A stretch of DNA of 64,000 nucleotides from the NCBI GenBank assembly GCA_023511455.1, contig JAIMBJ010000007.1, forward strand, positions 1 through 64,000, given 5' to 3'. This stretch comes from Bacillota bacterium. Lineage in GTDB: Bacteria > Armatimonadota > HRBIN16. The notes beneath the pieces were generated by a model. It saw only the letters and a list, made by a program, of their open reading frames with translations. It searched no databases and had not been told where the DNA came from. The position numbers and the translations under genes are program-made. Numbering within the stretch: position 1 is the first letter of the stretch; each line of letters starts with the position of its first letter. Below are positions 46,039-55,397 of the stretch, in pieces.

Positions 46039-47142
46039 ATGATTTCCAAGGCGATTGGCACGGTCACCGAGGTGCGGCAGACGCGCGCGGGCGTACAGGA
46101 GCTGGTGGTGCAAAGCGGCGAGGAGGTCCGCCTCGCGCTCAACCATATCAACCTGACCGGTGTGGCAGATGTGGGGGATGCCGTGGTGCTGAACACCACA
46201 GCGACCGAACTGGACCTCGGCTCCGGCGGCTACGACTTTGTAATCCACAACCTCACCCGTCCACTGGAACCGACGCCGATGGACGGGCACATCGTGCGCC
46301 TGCGCTACACTCCCATGCAGCACACGGTGCTGGCTGTGGAAGAGCCCGCGTCGCCTCACCATGAGGTCATGCAATCTGCCAGCTCATTGCACGGGATGCC
46401 GGTGGTCTGCTGTGGACTGCACAGCCAGATAGCCCCCGTCGCCGCAGCCCTGCACCACTATACCGGCGGAAAATGCCGGGTGGTTTACGTGATGACCGAC
46501 TCGGCATCCCTTGCGCTGGGAGTCAGCCGACTGGTGCCTGCGCTCAGTGAAGCGGGCTTGTTGCACGGTGTCATCACGGTCGGTCAGGCGTACGGTGGCG
46601 ACATCGAGGCGGTGAACGTCTACAGCGGACTGCTCGCCGCGCGGCATGTGATGGGTGCGGACGTGGCTATTGTCTCGCAGGGGGTAGGCAACACCGGCAC
46701 AGCGACCGCCTTCGGTTTCTCAGGCATCGACCAGGGAATTGCGCTGAACGCGGTTGCCTCGCTGGAGGGTATTCCTGTAGCCTGCTTGCGTCTCAGCTTT
46801 GCCGACCCCCGCCCACGTCACTATCGCGTCAGCCACCATACGCTGACGGTGCTGAGCAAGGTAACGCTGGCTCGTTGCCATGTTCCTGTGCCGGAGCTGA
46901 ATCCCCCGCGGCTGTGGGAGGTTTTGGGACAGCTGGAAGAGCATGGTATCGCCGCGAAGCACCTGGTGCGGGTACTGGATGGTTCAGCGGCGCTGGACCT
47001 GCTGCGAAAACATCACATTCACGTGACCACGATGGGACGTTCCGTGCTGGAGGACCGCGAGTACTTCCTTGCTGCCGCAGCGGCAGGCGCGCATGCCGCG
47101 GAGCTGGTTTCTACAACGCAAACCATGAGACAGGTGGGATAG
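46039..47142 (+). CDS. DUF3866 family protein
   Basis: A 367-residue protein of the DUF3866 family, conserved in Firmicutes and a few other phyla without known function. A beta-barrel-like N-terminus (TVTEVRQTRAGVQELVVQSGEEVRLALNH) is followed by an alpha/beta region with VVCCGLHSQIAPVAAALHHYTG, VVYVMTDSASLALGVSRLV and VAIVSQGVGNTGTATAFGFSG. It has no signal peptide. It stops directly before the ATG of a NUDIX ADP-ribose pyrophosphatase, the neighbour it also has in Firmicutes, so a shared role in nucleotide clean-up is possible. Confidence 0.8.
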   Translation: MISKAIGTVTEVRQTRAGVQELVVQSGEEVRLALNHINLTGVADVGDAVVLNTTATELDLGSGGYDFVIHNLTRPLEPTPMDGHIVRLRYTPMQHTVLAVEEPASPHHEVMQSASSLHGMPVVCCGLHSQIAPVAAALHHYTGGKCRVVYVMTDSASLALGVSRLVPALSEAGLLHGVITVGQAYGGDIEAVNVYSGLLAARHVMGADVAIVSQGVGNTGTATAFGFSGIDQGIALNAVASLEGIPVACLRLSFADPRPRHYRVSHHTLTVLSKVTLARCHVPVPELNPPRLWEVLGQLEEHGIAAKHLVRVLDGSAALDLLRKHHIHVTTMGRSVLEDREYFLAAAAAGAHAAELVSTTQTMRQVG

Positions 47143-47679
47143 ATGCAGGAAGAGGTCATCCGTTCCGAACGCATTTTTCAGGGGCGTGTTGTCAATCTGC
47201 GAGTGGATACGGTTCAGCTGCCTAACGGCAAGGTCTCGCAGAGGGAGATTGTGGAGCACCGAGGCGCGGTAGCCATCGTGCCCCTGCTGAACGACGATAC
47301 TGTGCTGATGATCCGGCAGTTTCGGCTGGCTGTCAACGAGGTGCTGCTGGAAGTACCTGCAGGCACCCTCGAACCCGATGAACCGTCCGAGGTATGCGCC
47401 GCCCGGGAGCTGGAAGAGGAGACGGGATACCGCGCCGGAACCCTGCGCAAGCTGTTCAGCCAGTATCTCGCGCCCGGATATTCTCAGGAGATTCTGCATG
47501 TGTTTCTTGCGAAAGACCTTGAGAAAACCGCTCAGCACACAGAAGACGATGAAAGCGTGGAGGTTGTTCCAGTGCCTCTATCCCTTGCGGTAGACATGGT
47601 GCTGAGCGGCGAGATCCGAGATGCCAAAACGATTGCCGCGCTGCTGGTCACACACTATATACTTGCCAGCCGACGGTAG
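47143..47679 (+). CDS. NUDIX hydrolase, ADP-ribose pyrophosphatase type
   Basis: A 178-residue enzyme that probably splits ADP-ribose or related nucleotide sugars. The NUDIX box spans GTLEPDEPSEVCAARELEEETGYRAG, with REL-EE-TG intact, around residues 85-105. The N-terminal part (FQGRVVNLRVDTVQLPNG, HRGAVAIVPLL) matches NudF-type enzymes. Its last 25 bases overlap the end of the convergent glycosyltransferase gene. Confidence 0.9.
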   Translation: MQEEVIRSERIFQGRVVNLRVDTVQLPNGKVSQREIVEHRGAVAIVPLLNDDTVLMIRQFRLAVNEVLLEVPAGTLEPDEPSEVCAARELEEETGYRAGTLRKLFSQYLAPGYSQEILHVFLAKDLEKTAQHTEDDESVEVVPVPLSLAVDMVLSGEIRDAKTIAALLVTHYILASRR

Positions 47680-48728
47680 ACATCCAGCAGACGCTGTGTG
47701 GTGTGCTCCCAAGTGAAATGTTGCCTCACGTGCGCCATGCCTCGCCGTCCCATATCGTGCCACACTGGTCTCTGGCAGATAGCTTGCTGCAGGGCGTTCG
47801 CGAGCGCAACGGGGTCATCTGGAGGTATCAGCCAGCCTGTTTCACCATGCAAAACAATTTCCGCCAGCCCCCCAATGTTCGTAGCGATGACCGGCTTCCC
47901 CGCTGCCATTGCCTCCAGGGCAAATAAACCCAGTCCTTCCCGGCGCGAAGGTATCACCGCGATGTCGCACGCAGACCATGCGCTATCCAGCTCGGGAAGA
48001 TAGCCGGCGAACCGCGCCCGCTCTCCTACTCCAAGCTCTAATGACATTCGCAGGAGGCTCTGGTGCTGTGGTCCTTCGCCCACAATCAGCACAAACCATC
48101 CGTGCGCGTGCACCAGTGCCTTCAGCAGGATATCTACCCCCTTGTCCTCCATCAACCGCGCAACGCACAAGGCAACGGGAACATCAGCGGGCAGGTTCCA
48201 CTGCTGCCTGGCGACCTGTATGTCCACTGCGTGAGCATGTATGGCATCTACGTCGACGCCTCCGTATATCACTTCGCACTTTGACGCTGATCGAGGAAAA
48301 TGATGCAGCCACGCATCGCGCACAGCCCTTGAAACCGCCAGAACCCGTTGCGCGGAGTTAGCGGCACGGTTGAGAAGCCAGCGCACAGAGGGAGCCAGAT
48401 GCTCGGGAGGGAGATTGTGCAGTGTAAAAACCCAGCGACGAGGCGGCGCCAGCGCGAGAACGCCCACCGTCCGCAATCCGTGTGCGTGAAGCAGGTCATA
48501 ATGCTTTTGCCAGCCTCTTGCCAGCAAGGCGCAGTGCAGGTCAGTCAGCATCTGTGGACGGTCTGAGATGTTCCAGCGCAGGGTGTGTAAAGAAGACAGC
48601 GAGGGATGCATGGACAGCGGACAGGCAACAGCGCACTCTATCCCTTCCCTTTCCAGACGGGGCACCACGTTCTGCAAGAAGCGCAACACCCCACCCGCTG
48701 CTGGACGCGCCAGATGCAACACGCGCAT
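47655..48728 (-). CDS. GT4-family glycosyltransferase
   Basis: A 357-residue retaining glycosyltransferase (GT-B fold). N-terminal acceptor domain: LHLARPAAGGVLRFLQNVVPRL and LLHAHGLRTVG. C-terminal donor domain: VALCVARLMEDKGVDILLKAL, IVGEGPQHQSLL, FAGYLPELDSAW, then IPSRREGLGLFALEAMAAGKPVIATNIGGLAE with the EX7E motif. It transfers a sugar to lipid or exopolysaccharide; substrate unknown. It lies 6 bases downstream of cdaR in the cdaA operon, where glmM is found in many bacteria. Confidence 0.9.
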   Translation of the reverse strand: MRVLHLARPAAGGVLRFLQNVVPRLEREGIECAVACPLSMHPSLSSLHTLRWNISDRPQMLTDLHCALLARGWQKHYDLLHAHGLRTVGVLALAPPRRWVFTLHNLPPEHLAPSVRWLLNRAANSAQRVLAVSRAVRDAWLHHFPRSASKCEVIYGGVDVDAIHAHAVDIQVARQQWNLPADVPVALCVARLMEDKGVDILLKALVHAHGWFVLIVGEGPQHQSLLRMSLELGVGERARFAGYLPELDSAWSACDIAVIPSRREGLGLFALEAMAAGKPVIATNIGGLAEIVLHGETGWLIPPDDPVALANALQQAICQRPVWHDMGRRGMAHVRQHFTWEHTTQRLLDVYRRLASI

Positions 48729-48734
48729 CGGAGT

Positions 48735-49685
48735 TCACGGCGTCGGGCGTTCCGGCAGCTTGCGCACGCGCACCGTCACACGCACGTTCGTCGTGGTTAA
48801 CTGTGCGCCCTCCACCGAACGCAGAGCGACGCTCCTGGTGACATCGGATGTGAGGTTATCTATGTCAATGGGTTCCGTTTCCACGCTGTGTACCTGGGCG
48901 AGTACCTCAGGTTTACCCGAAATGACCACCGTGCGAGGCTCCAGCACAATCTCCTCGATGGCAACACTGGGGTCGGGTTTGCCCTTCCAGACCGGGGTCA
49001 CCAGCACGGTCTTGGTCAGGCTTACCGGCGCCAGCTTCAATACCACCCGCACATGAGAGGGGCGAATGGTGACGCCACCGCTAACTGGACGGTTCTCGGC
49101 ATCCAGTGCCACCACCGGCAGGTCGTCATCCACTTCGTCACCCATCTTTTGGGGAACGGCGTTCACGATGAGCCGCCGTACCTGATTCACCTGCTCCCGT
49201 GCACCGGAGACCACCACCGTCTCGGGATACACCACTGGCGAGAGGTAAACATAACCTTCGGGCGGTGCATTCACGAAAAGACACTCCACCTTGAATGTCT
49301 TACTGATGCGCCTGGTCAGGGTTACCTGCACTGTCGGCGGGATAATCTCCACCTGTACGTCTTGCAGCAGGTCTCTGGTCAGGTTGAGCTGCACCGGCAA
49401 CCGTTGCTTACCTTCGGTTAACCCAGATACGTCTACCGTTGCACGGATGCCACGGGGGGCAATCTGTTCCACACTGCTGCGCATGCCGGTTAGCACCACC
49501 GTTACCTGCGAGGGGTTCACTGTCGGTGGCTCATAGCCGTTTTGTAAATGCCGTACTTCTACATCCACTGTGAACCGCTGGGTGATGGTGGGGTTCCTTT
49601 CCGCGTTGACGTACAGCCATATCAGTATCGCACTGCTCAGTGCCATCAGCTTCTCCGGGATGTTTTCGCGGAGCACACGCCACAT
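48735..49685 (-). CDS. cdaR: CdaR-like YbbR-domain protein, regulator of the diadenylate cyclase
   Basis: A 316-residue protein with one N-terminal membrane helix (KLMALSSAILIWLYV) and an extracytoplasmic part made of three or so YbbR repeats, each ending in a pattern like VTVVLTGMRSSVEQI, VVVSGAREQVNQV and VVISGKPEVLAQV. CdaR binds CdaA and modulates c-di-AMP production. It sits 6 bases after cdaA. Confidence 0.85.
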   Translation of the reverse strand: MWRVLRENIPEKLMALSSAILIWLYVNAERNPTITQRFTVDVEVRHLQNGYEPPTVNPSQVTVVLTGMRSSVEQIAPRGIRATVDVSGLTEGKQRLPVQLNLTRDLLQDVQVEIIPPTVQVTLTRRISKTFKVECLFVNAPPEGYVYLSPVVYPETVVVSGAREQVNQVRRLIVNAVPQKMGDEVDDDLPVVALDAENRPVSGGVTIRPSHVRVVLKLAPVSLTKTVLVTPVWKGKPDPSVAIEEIVLEPRTVVISGKPEVLAQVHSVETEPIDIDNLTSDVTRSVALRSVEGAQLTTTNVRVTVRVRKLPERPTP

Positions 49686-49691
49686 GACTGT

Positions 49692-50603
49692 CTACCTCCT
49701 CCCCGTCCGCGCAGATTGCTCCTGCTGCCGTCGACCAAAGGTCCACGCAGGACGCCAGCGCATGGTCTGGCGCAGGCTCTCCAGCGCCTGTCTGGGAGGT
49801 TGTGCGGAGAGCAGGTTTATCAGCCGCTCGCGCAGGGTGTCCTCGCGGAAACCGCGCTGTAACCTTCCCGAAAAAGCAACCGAGATGATGCCCGTCTCCT
49901 CCGAAACCACCAGCGCGACCGCACCCCTTTCCGACGCCGCTATTGCCGCCTTGTGGCGCATGTGCACGTTCTGGTCAATCATCGGGTTCTCCGTCAGGGG
50001 TAAAGTGCAACCCGCCGCGACGATACGGTCGCCACAGATAACAACAGCACCGTCGTGCAACGGATTGCCCGGGTAAAACAAAGAGGTCAGCAAGCGTGCG
50101 CTGACCTTCGCATCTACGGGTACGCCCGGTGAGACATAATAGTCCAGCGAAGGATACGGTTCAAACACGATAAGCGCGCCGATTTTCTGTCGTGCCATCT
50201 CGGTGGCGGCGCGTACCACCTCATTGACCACAGCCGTCAGGTTCTCGCGTCCCGTAGGGTTGATACTCTGTCCCCAGAAGCCAAGCCGTCCCATCTCCTC
50301 CAGCACATGGCGAAGCTCGGGATAAAAGAGGATAACCAGCGCTACAGGCCCCAGGGGCAGCACCTGACGCATCAGCCAGTTGAGCGTGGTTAAGCCCAGC
50401 TTACCGCTGATATACATCAGCAGGAAGAAAAGGAACAGCCCGGACATGATTTGCCACGCGCGGGTGCCCTTTGCCAGGAGGATGAGGCGATAAAGCAGGT
50501 AGGCTACAGCGAGGATGTCTACCAGCAACACCAGCGTGGATGCCACATCCAGCTCGCTTAGGGTCACCAGTAACGGCTTGAATACCGCTTCAATGACGGA
50601 CAA
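49692..50603 (-). CDS. cdaA: Diadenylate cyclase (c-di-AMP synthase), CdaA type
   Basis: A 303-residue membrane enzyme joining two ATP into c-di-AMP. Three helices occupy residues about 20-100. The DAC domain follows with GQSINPTGRENLTAVV, FYPGNPLHDGAVVI (DGA motif) and MRHKAAIAASERGAVALVVSEETG. The second motif is RHK where RHR is usual; the change is conservative. TTGCAG, 17 bases, TATACT lies upstream on the same strand. First gene of cdaA-cdaR-GT4. Confidence 0.92.
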   Translation of the reverse strand: MSVIEAVFKPLLVTLSELDVASTLVLLVDILAVAYLLYRLILLAKGTRAWQIMSGLFLFFLLMYISGKLGLTTLNWLMRQVLPLGPVALVILFYPELRHVLEEMGRLGFWGQSINPTGRENLTAVVNEVVRAATEMARQKIGALIVFEPYPSLDYYVSPGVPVDAKVSARLLTSLFYPGNPLHDGAVVICGDRIVAAGCTLPLTENPMIDQNVHMRHKAAIAASERGAVALVVSEETGIISVAFSGRLQRGFREDTLRERLINLLSAQPPRQALESLRQTMRWRPAWTFGRRQQEQSARTGRR

Positions 50604-50644
50604 TGCACCACCCTGCTACCTGAAAATGTGATGGGGACGGTTTC

Positions 50645-50673
50645 AGTATAGCACAACCCACTGCCTGCTGCAA
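50645..50673 (-). promoter_or_regulatory. Promoter of the cdaA operon
   Basis: On the minus strand TTGCAG (50668-50673) and TATACT (50645-50650) are 17 bases apart, about 42 bases before the cdaA start. Confidence 0.5.
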
Positions 50674-50717
50674 CCTGTTCCATCTCTATCTCTGACACCG
50701 TTTGCAGCCAGTGGGTT
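50655..50717. terminator. Long imperfect hairpin between the coiled-coil gene and cdaA
   Basis: AACCCACTG (50655-50663) pairs with CAGTGGGTT (50709-50717), with further inner pairing (CTGCAA with TTGCAG). It starts 3 bases after the stop of the upstream minus-strand gene and may end its transcript; it overlaps the cdaA promoter. Confidence 0.35.
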
Positions 50718-50720
50718 CCA

Positions 50721-51575
50721 TCAAATGGTTTCAGATGGTGGTTCAGAGGGAAGACGCCGGAAGCGAAGGAAGCCCTGTGAGACGCCCCCGCCTACCATCC
50801 ACTCCACGCCTTCTTGCTGCGCCAGCGCCTGCGACTCGGGAGTTGCCCACTCCTCACCAATCACGACAGGTATAGCCTGAACGCCCACCTCACGCAGCGT
50901 GTTTGCCCGAAGCTTTGCACGACGAACGTCCTGCCCGTTCACTTTCTGCGACACCTCGGCGACCACGACCTCGTCTCCCTTCCACCAGATAATATCAGCC
51001 AGCAGCGGGTCGGCAAGAGGTTCCGGCATCTGTTGTTCTTGATAGTAGGGCTGCAGCCACCTTGAGATACGACGCCGCACGCTGAACTCAATCGCGTTAC
51101 CTCCCTCGCCGCCGGCGAAGAGGTTCGGAGCGCGTCGCAGGGTATGTTGCTCGTACTGTTCGCCTTCGCGACGCCCAGATTCACCCCGCTGCCACTCCGC
51201 AAGCCGGTCTACCGTCCTGCTCAAACGGCGTATCTCCTCCGCCAACTCCTGGAAGCGTGCATCCGTCTCCGCACGAGAAGCCGCTATCTGCTCTTCCGTG
51301 CGCCGTTGGGCTTCCGCTAACTCTTCTACGCGCTGTTCGGTGCGCCGTTGGGCTTCAATCAGTTGCATCACGAGCGCTCGCAGCTCGCTAATCTCACGCG
51401 AGTGTTGTTCCAGCAGCTCCGAATGCCGACGTTGTATCGCTGCAATCTCGCGGACGAGCTCGGGCAACTCTAGCAGCTCGCTGCTCAAAAGAACCCGTCT
51501 CAGTTCCGCACGCCAGTCCGGATGCTCCTCCAGAAGACGTATTAAATCATGGAGATCTTGTACCGTCATGTCCAT
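50721..51575 (-). CDS. Coiled-coil protein with PD-(D/E)XK-like C-terminus (DUF3782-like)
   Basis: A 284-residue soluble protein. Residues 35-135 form a long coiled coil (EQRVEELAEAQRRTEEQIAASRAETDARFQELAEEIRRL). The C-terminal domain contains LLADIIWWKGDEVVVAEVSQKVNGQDVRRAKLRA, where Asp and Glu are spaced as in PD-(D/E)XK nucleases although the Lys position is Ser. Such proteins are frequent, multi-copy and uncharacterised in Chloroflexota, Cyanobacteria and Armatimonadota. The ATG 51575 follows AGGAG by 6 bases. Confidence 0.6.
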   Translation of the reverse strand: MDMTVQDLHDLIRLLEEHPDWRAELRRVLLSSELLELPELVREIAAIQRRHSELLEQHSREISELRALVMQLIEAQRRTEQRVEELAEAQRRTEEQIAASRAETDARFQELAEEIRRLSRTVDRLAEWQRGESGRREGEQYEQHTLRRAPNLFAGGEGGNAIEFSVRRRISRWLQPYYQEQQMPEPLADPLLADIIWWKGDEVVVAEVSQKVNGQDVRRAKLRANTLREVGVQAIPVVIGEEWATPESQALAQQEGVEWMVGGGVSQGFLRFRRLPSEPPSETI

Positions 51576-51598
51576 CAATCACTCCTGCCATGAGTATT

Positions 51599-52213
51599 TT
51601 ACCCCACGCGAAATACCCATTTCAGTAGCGGTATCGCTGCCGACAGGGTCTTCGCGCGGTGGCTAATGCGATTCTTTTGCTCCATCGGTAGCTCCGCCAT
51701 GGTGCAGCCCAGCTCGGGCAGGTAAAACACGGGGTCGTAGCCAAAGCCATGCTCGCCGCGGGGTTCCCAGTAAATCCATCCGCGACAGGTATCGCGCAGA
51801 GTATACTCAGCATCCCATGGAGTGCTGATGGCAACTACCGAATTAAACCGCGCTCCCCGCTGTTCCTGCGGGACACCTTCCAGCAGCTCCAGCAGTTTGG
51901 AGATTTTGACCTCCCAGGGCGTATCTTCCCCTGCAAACCGCTTGGAATGCACCCCCGGTTTGCCGCCGAGGTGGTCTACCTCCAGCCCGCTGTCGTCGGC
52001 AATGCAGACCCTGCCCGTTTGCGCTACGGCTGCACGTGCCTTGGCAAGGGCATTGGTAATGTAGTCATCCCCGTCTTCCTCGGGCTCAGGATACGCGGGG
52101 AAATCCCGTAGCGACTTGATCGCGATGCCGTCCTCCTCCAGCACCTGCAGCAGGGCGTTCATCTCGCGGAACTTTTTGAGGTTGTTGGTGGCAATGACCA
52201 GTTCTCGTTCCAT
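51599..52213 (-). CDS. rdgB: RdgB/HAM1-type XTP/dITP diphosphatase
   Basis: A 204-residue house-cleaning enzyme that removes dITP, XTP and dITP-like nucleotides. Motifs: IATNNLKKFREM at the start, DDYITNALAKA, IADDSGLEVDHLGGKPGVHSKRFAG and GFGYDPVFYLPELGCTMAELP. It sits 1 base after rph, the widespread rph-rdgB pairing. Confidence 0.95.
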   Translation of the reverse strand: MERELVIATNNLKKFREMNALLQVLEEDGIAIKSLRDFPAYPEPEEDGDDYITNALAKARAAVAQTGRVCIADDSGLEVDHLGGKPGVHSKRFAGEDTPWEVKISKLLELLEGVPQEQRGARFNSVVAISTPWDAEYTLRDTCRGWIYWEPRGEHGFGYDPVFYLPELGCTMAELPMEQKNRISHRAKTLSAAIPLLKWVFRVG

Positions 52214-52214
52214 C

Positions 52215-52940
52215 TTACAGAATGTCTTTCAGCACCTCGCGCTGTATCTTAAAAATTTGCTCCAATCCCTGCTGCGCCAGGTCCAACAATTTGTTGAGTC
52301 GATCTCTACCGAAGGGCAAACCTTCCGCCGTACCCTGCACCTCCACAAACTTGCCCTTGCCCGTCATCACCACGTTCATATCCACTGAGGCTTGATAATC
52401 CTCATCGTAGCAAAGGTCAAGCAGGTCTGCGCCACCGACCACCCCCACGCTCACCGCCGCTACGATGTCGTTTAGAGGCATGTGCTTCATCATGCCCTTC
52501 TGGCGCATCCAGTGCAGAGCCTCCGCCAGCGCCACGAAACCACCAGTGATCGATGCGGTGCGCGTGCCCCCATCTGCCTGCAGGACATCGCAGTCGATAG
52601 TGATAGTGCGTTCTCCCAGGCTTTCCAGCTGCACCACCGAGCGCAACGCGCGTCCGATGAGCCGCTGTATCTCCATGGTGCGTCCGCCCGGAGCACCTTT
52701 GGTAATCTCGCGCGGGGTGCGCTGGCGACAGGAACGAGGTAGCATCCCGTACTCTGCCGTTACCCAGCCCGTTCCCGTACCTTTGAGGAAAGGCGGGACG
52801 CGGTCCTCTACTGAGGCAGTACAAATCACGCGGGTATCTCCTGCTTCAATCAGGCAAGAACCTTCCGCGTACTTCATCACCCCCCGCGTTAAACGCAGGG
52901 GACGCAGCTCCTGTGAGCCGCGCCCATCAGGACGTGCCAT
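52215..52940 (-). CDS. rph: Ribonuclease PH
   Basis: A 241-residue phosphorolytic exoribonuclease that trims tRNA 3' ends. Motifs: [81 protein letters not shown] and [22 protein letters not shown]. Length is standard. The tRNA-Arg gene is 81 bases upstream on the same strand. Confidence 0.96.
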   Translation of the reverse strand: MARPDGRGSQELRPLRLTRGVMKYAEGSCLIEAGDTRVICTASVEDRVPPFLKGTGTGWVTAEYGMLPRSCRQRTPREITKGAPGGRTMEIQRLIGRALRSVVQLESLGERTITIDCDVLQADGGTRTASITGGFVALAEALHWMRQKGMMKHMPLNDIVAAVSVGVVGGADLLDLCYDEDYQASVDMNVVMTGKGKFVEVQGTAEGLPFGRDRLNKLLDLAQQGLEQIFKIQREVLKDIL

Positions 52941-53021
52941 GAACCGACCCCTTTCTGCTGAATTGCGTCACTAAGATTATAACTGAAAAGCGCCTGCAGC
53001 GGAAGACGGAAGCAATAAAAT

Positions 53022-53097
<76 letters not shown>

Positions 53098-53109
53098 ACT
53101 CACACCTTT

Positions 53110-53138
53110 ATTATAACCTCAGTTGACGCCGTTGTCAA
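53110..53138 (-). promoter_or_regulatory. Consensus promoter of tRNA-Arg
   Basis: On the minus strand TTGACA (53133-53138), 17-base spacer, TATAAT (53110-53115): a perfect sigma-70 consensus 12 bases before the tRNA 5' end. Confidence 0.85.
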
Positions 53139-53141
53139 AAC

Positions 53142-55397
53142 CTATACCCCGGAACGCGGGCGGCGCAGAAACTGCAGCTCGTTCATGGTCGCCCGAGAAG
53201 CCACTCTCACGAACGCCGCACCCCGATACGGCATCACCACGCTGCCCCACCACACTGCCTGCCTTCCGATAAAAACGCACCAGTCCTGAAACCCCTGCCT
53301 GCCCTGCGGCAGGCGCAGAGCGGTGAGCCGCACCCCAGCCTGACGCAAATGCACGGTTCGCTCGTGCAGGTCTGCCTCTTCGGCGTGCAGAATGGTTACA
53401 TCCACGCCTGCTCGCAGCAGGTTCAGCAATAAGTCTGCCAGCGTTTCTCCGTCGTCGCGGTGCAGCAGAGGCTCCATAACCGTAACGCCCCCCCTTCCCC
53501 GCATCGCTTCACGCAGGTCTTGCTGAAGCATTTGGGCAAAATCGGTTTCGCCCACCCATCGCCACAGGCGATTGTTATCCAGAGCTACACCGGCAAAACG
53601 TGAACCATCTGTCACCGTTCCCCCATCGCGGATGCTCTGCAGGATATACCGCAGCAAAGCCTGTGGGGGCAGCTTGCGCTCCAGATATCCGGCATCACCC
53701 ACCAGATAGAGCTGCTGCTGTGCCCGCGTCACCGCCACATTCAGCAGGCGTGTGCTCTCCTCGGCGGGGCTACTGCCACGCAGGAAATGCCCCACCCAAC
53801 CGAAAGGCGGGGCGTCTACACAATCAAAAAGGATAACCTGTCTCTCCTCGCCCTGAAATCGGTGCACGGTAGCCACACGCACCTCATGCGCGAGGTCGCA
53901 ATCCAGCAGCATGGCGTGTATCAGAGATGCCTGTGCGTTATACGGAGTCACGATGCCGATGCGTGCAAAGGGGTTTTCGCTCAGCAGGCGCTGCGTCAGC
54001 CCCACGCATACCAGCGCGCTAGCGACGTTGAAATGGGAATACCCGCTGGTGCGGTCGGAACAGGCTCGCATGGGGGCGGTATCCACAAGGTAGAGGCAAT
54101 CCTCCGCATTGCCGTGAAGGTGCTCGGGAGTGCGAAGCATTCCTTCGTACATCGGCTCGTTCACCAGCTCGCAGATGGGGGTTCGCATGCGCCACTGTTC
54201 CGCCAGAGACACCAGATTCCAGCGGTGCTGCACGCTCCCATCTGGCGCGACGATGCCTGCTTGCTGGAAAATGTCGGTGTTCAGCCATCGTGCCGCATCC
54301 TCGTCCTGCGTCACGCTGATAGGCGGCAGCTGGCGGAAATCGCCGCCGATAACCGCCCGCTTCCGACACAATGCAGCAAGCGCAGCGACATAAGGCAGAG
54401 GCGCCATGCTTCCTTCGTCTATCAGCAGTACATCGAACCGTCTCTCACGCAGGTAGGGGTCGGTGGCGGCTTTTGCCAGTGTGCAGGCAATCAGTTGCGC
54501 CTTTTCTATCAGGCGTCGTCTCTCGTTTTGGGAGCTGTGTTCGCCTCTGTTGCGGTTGTGTTCAGACTCATTGGCTGTTCCGAGCCGCTCCAGATGACTG
54601 CTCAGCAGTAACGGCTGGAGTAGAGGCAATTCCGATATACCCAGACGCAATATTGCACCCTGCGCCATCCTGCGTGCCCATTCACCATCGCTACCCACTG
54701 CATCCAGTAATTTGGTCAGGGCGCGGTCTACCGCCACATTGGTATTGGAGACGAGCAACACGCTCTCACCCCGCCGCACACACACCTCGGCAATCCACGC
54801 CAGCGTGGTAGTTTTGCCTGTGCCGGGAGGACCCCATACAAACAGCACGGGTGCATGGCTGGACAGGTCAATCGCAGCGCGTTGCTCGGGGTTCGGTCGC
54901 TCGTGTGCAGGAGCATCCTGCTGCATACAGCGCAGGAGATGGCAGACTCCGCCGTTTGCCGACACCTCCGCCAGGCGGCGAAGCCCCAGCACCGCCTCCG
55001 CCATGGCTATCTCGAAGTGGTGCGGAGACCGGATTTGCTCTTCCAGAAGCTGATGCAGCCGTTCCAGAATGAAGGTCAGGTCGATCAAAAGCTGGCACGC
55101 GTCCAGAGACTCGCCGAGGTCGGCGGTAACCACGTGCACCTCATATCCCAGCGCAAAGATGACCTCGCCCGGTACTTCCACTTCGCCTGTATCTACCACC
55201 ACAGGGGCGTCTTCCAGAGACGGGTGTACCTGTTTGGCGGTCTCAAAGCGGTACACAGCCCTCTCTTCTTCCATCTGGCGGATTCGCTCTGCCCACACGG
55301 CACGCAGGCTTTTGAGGTTTGCTTTATCCGCTTGTTGGGCGATGATTTCCGCTTCCACTGCGGCTTTGAGGTTTTCGTACAGAGCCATGATGTTCAT
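53142..55397 (-). CDS. Superfamily 1 (Upf1/DNA2-like) helicase with degenerate PLD-like C-terminus
   Basis: A 751-residue helicase. Motif I FVWGPPGTGKTTTLAWIAE, motif II VLLIDEGSMAPLP, motif III GDFRQLPP, motif IV-V IVTPYNAQASLI and VATVHRFQGEERQVILFD, motif VI NVAVTRAQQQLYLVGD. The last 120 residues look like a phospholipase-D-like domain (EPLLHRDDGETLADLLLNLLRAGVDVTILHAE) but the HKD motif is lost (GFQDWCVFIGRQAVWWGSVV). The N-terminal 150 residues are helical. No Shine-Dalgarno sequence is seen; CATAAT lies close to ATG 55397, so the mRNA may be leaderless. ATG 55388 is an alternative. It may act in repair or defence. Confidence 0.8.
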   Translation of the reverse strand: MNIMALYENLKAAVEAEIIAQQADKANLKSLRAVWAERIRQMEEERAVYRFETAKQVHPSLEDAPVVVDTGEVEVPGEVIFALGYEVHVVTADLGESLDACQLLIDLTFILERLHQLLEEQIRSPHHFEIAMAEAVLGLRRLAEVSANGGVCHLLRCMQQDAPAHERPNPEQRAAIDLSSHAPVLFVWGPPGTGKTTTLAWIAEVCVRRGESVLLVSNTNVAVDRALTKLLDAVGSDGEWARRMAQGAILRLGISELPLLQPLLLSSHLERLGTANESEHNRNRGEHSSQNERRRLIEKAQLIACTLAKAATDPYLRERRFDVLLIDEGSMAPLPYVAALAALCRKRAVIGGDFRQLPPISVTQDEDAARWLNTDIFQQAGIVAPDGSVQHRWNLVSLAEQWRMRTPICELVNEPMYEGMLRTPEHLHGNAEDCLYLVDTAPMRACSDRTSGYSHFNVASALVCVGLTQRLLSENPFARIGIVTPYNAQASLIHAMLLDCDLAHEVRVATVHRFQGEERQVILFDCVDAPPFGWVGHFLRGSSPAEESTRLLNVAVTRAQQQLYLVGDAGYLERKLPPQALLRYILQSIRDGGTVTDGSRFAGVALDNNRLWRWVGETDFAQMLQQDLREAMRGRGGVTVMEPLLHRDDGETLADLLLNLLRAGVDVTILHAEEADLHERTVHLRQAGVRLTALRLPQGRQGFQDWCVFIGRQAVWWGSVVMPYRGAAFVRVASRATMNELQFLRRPRSGV

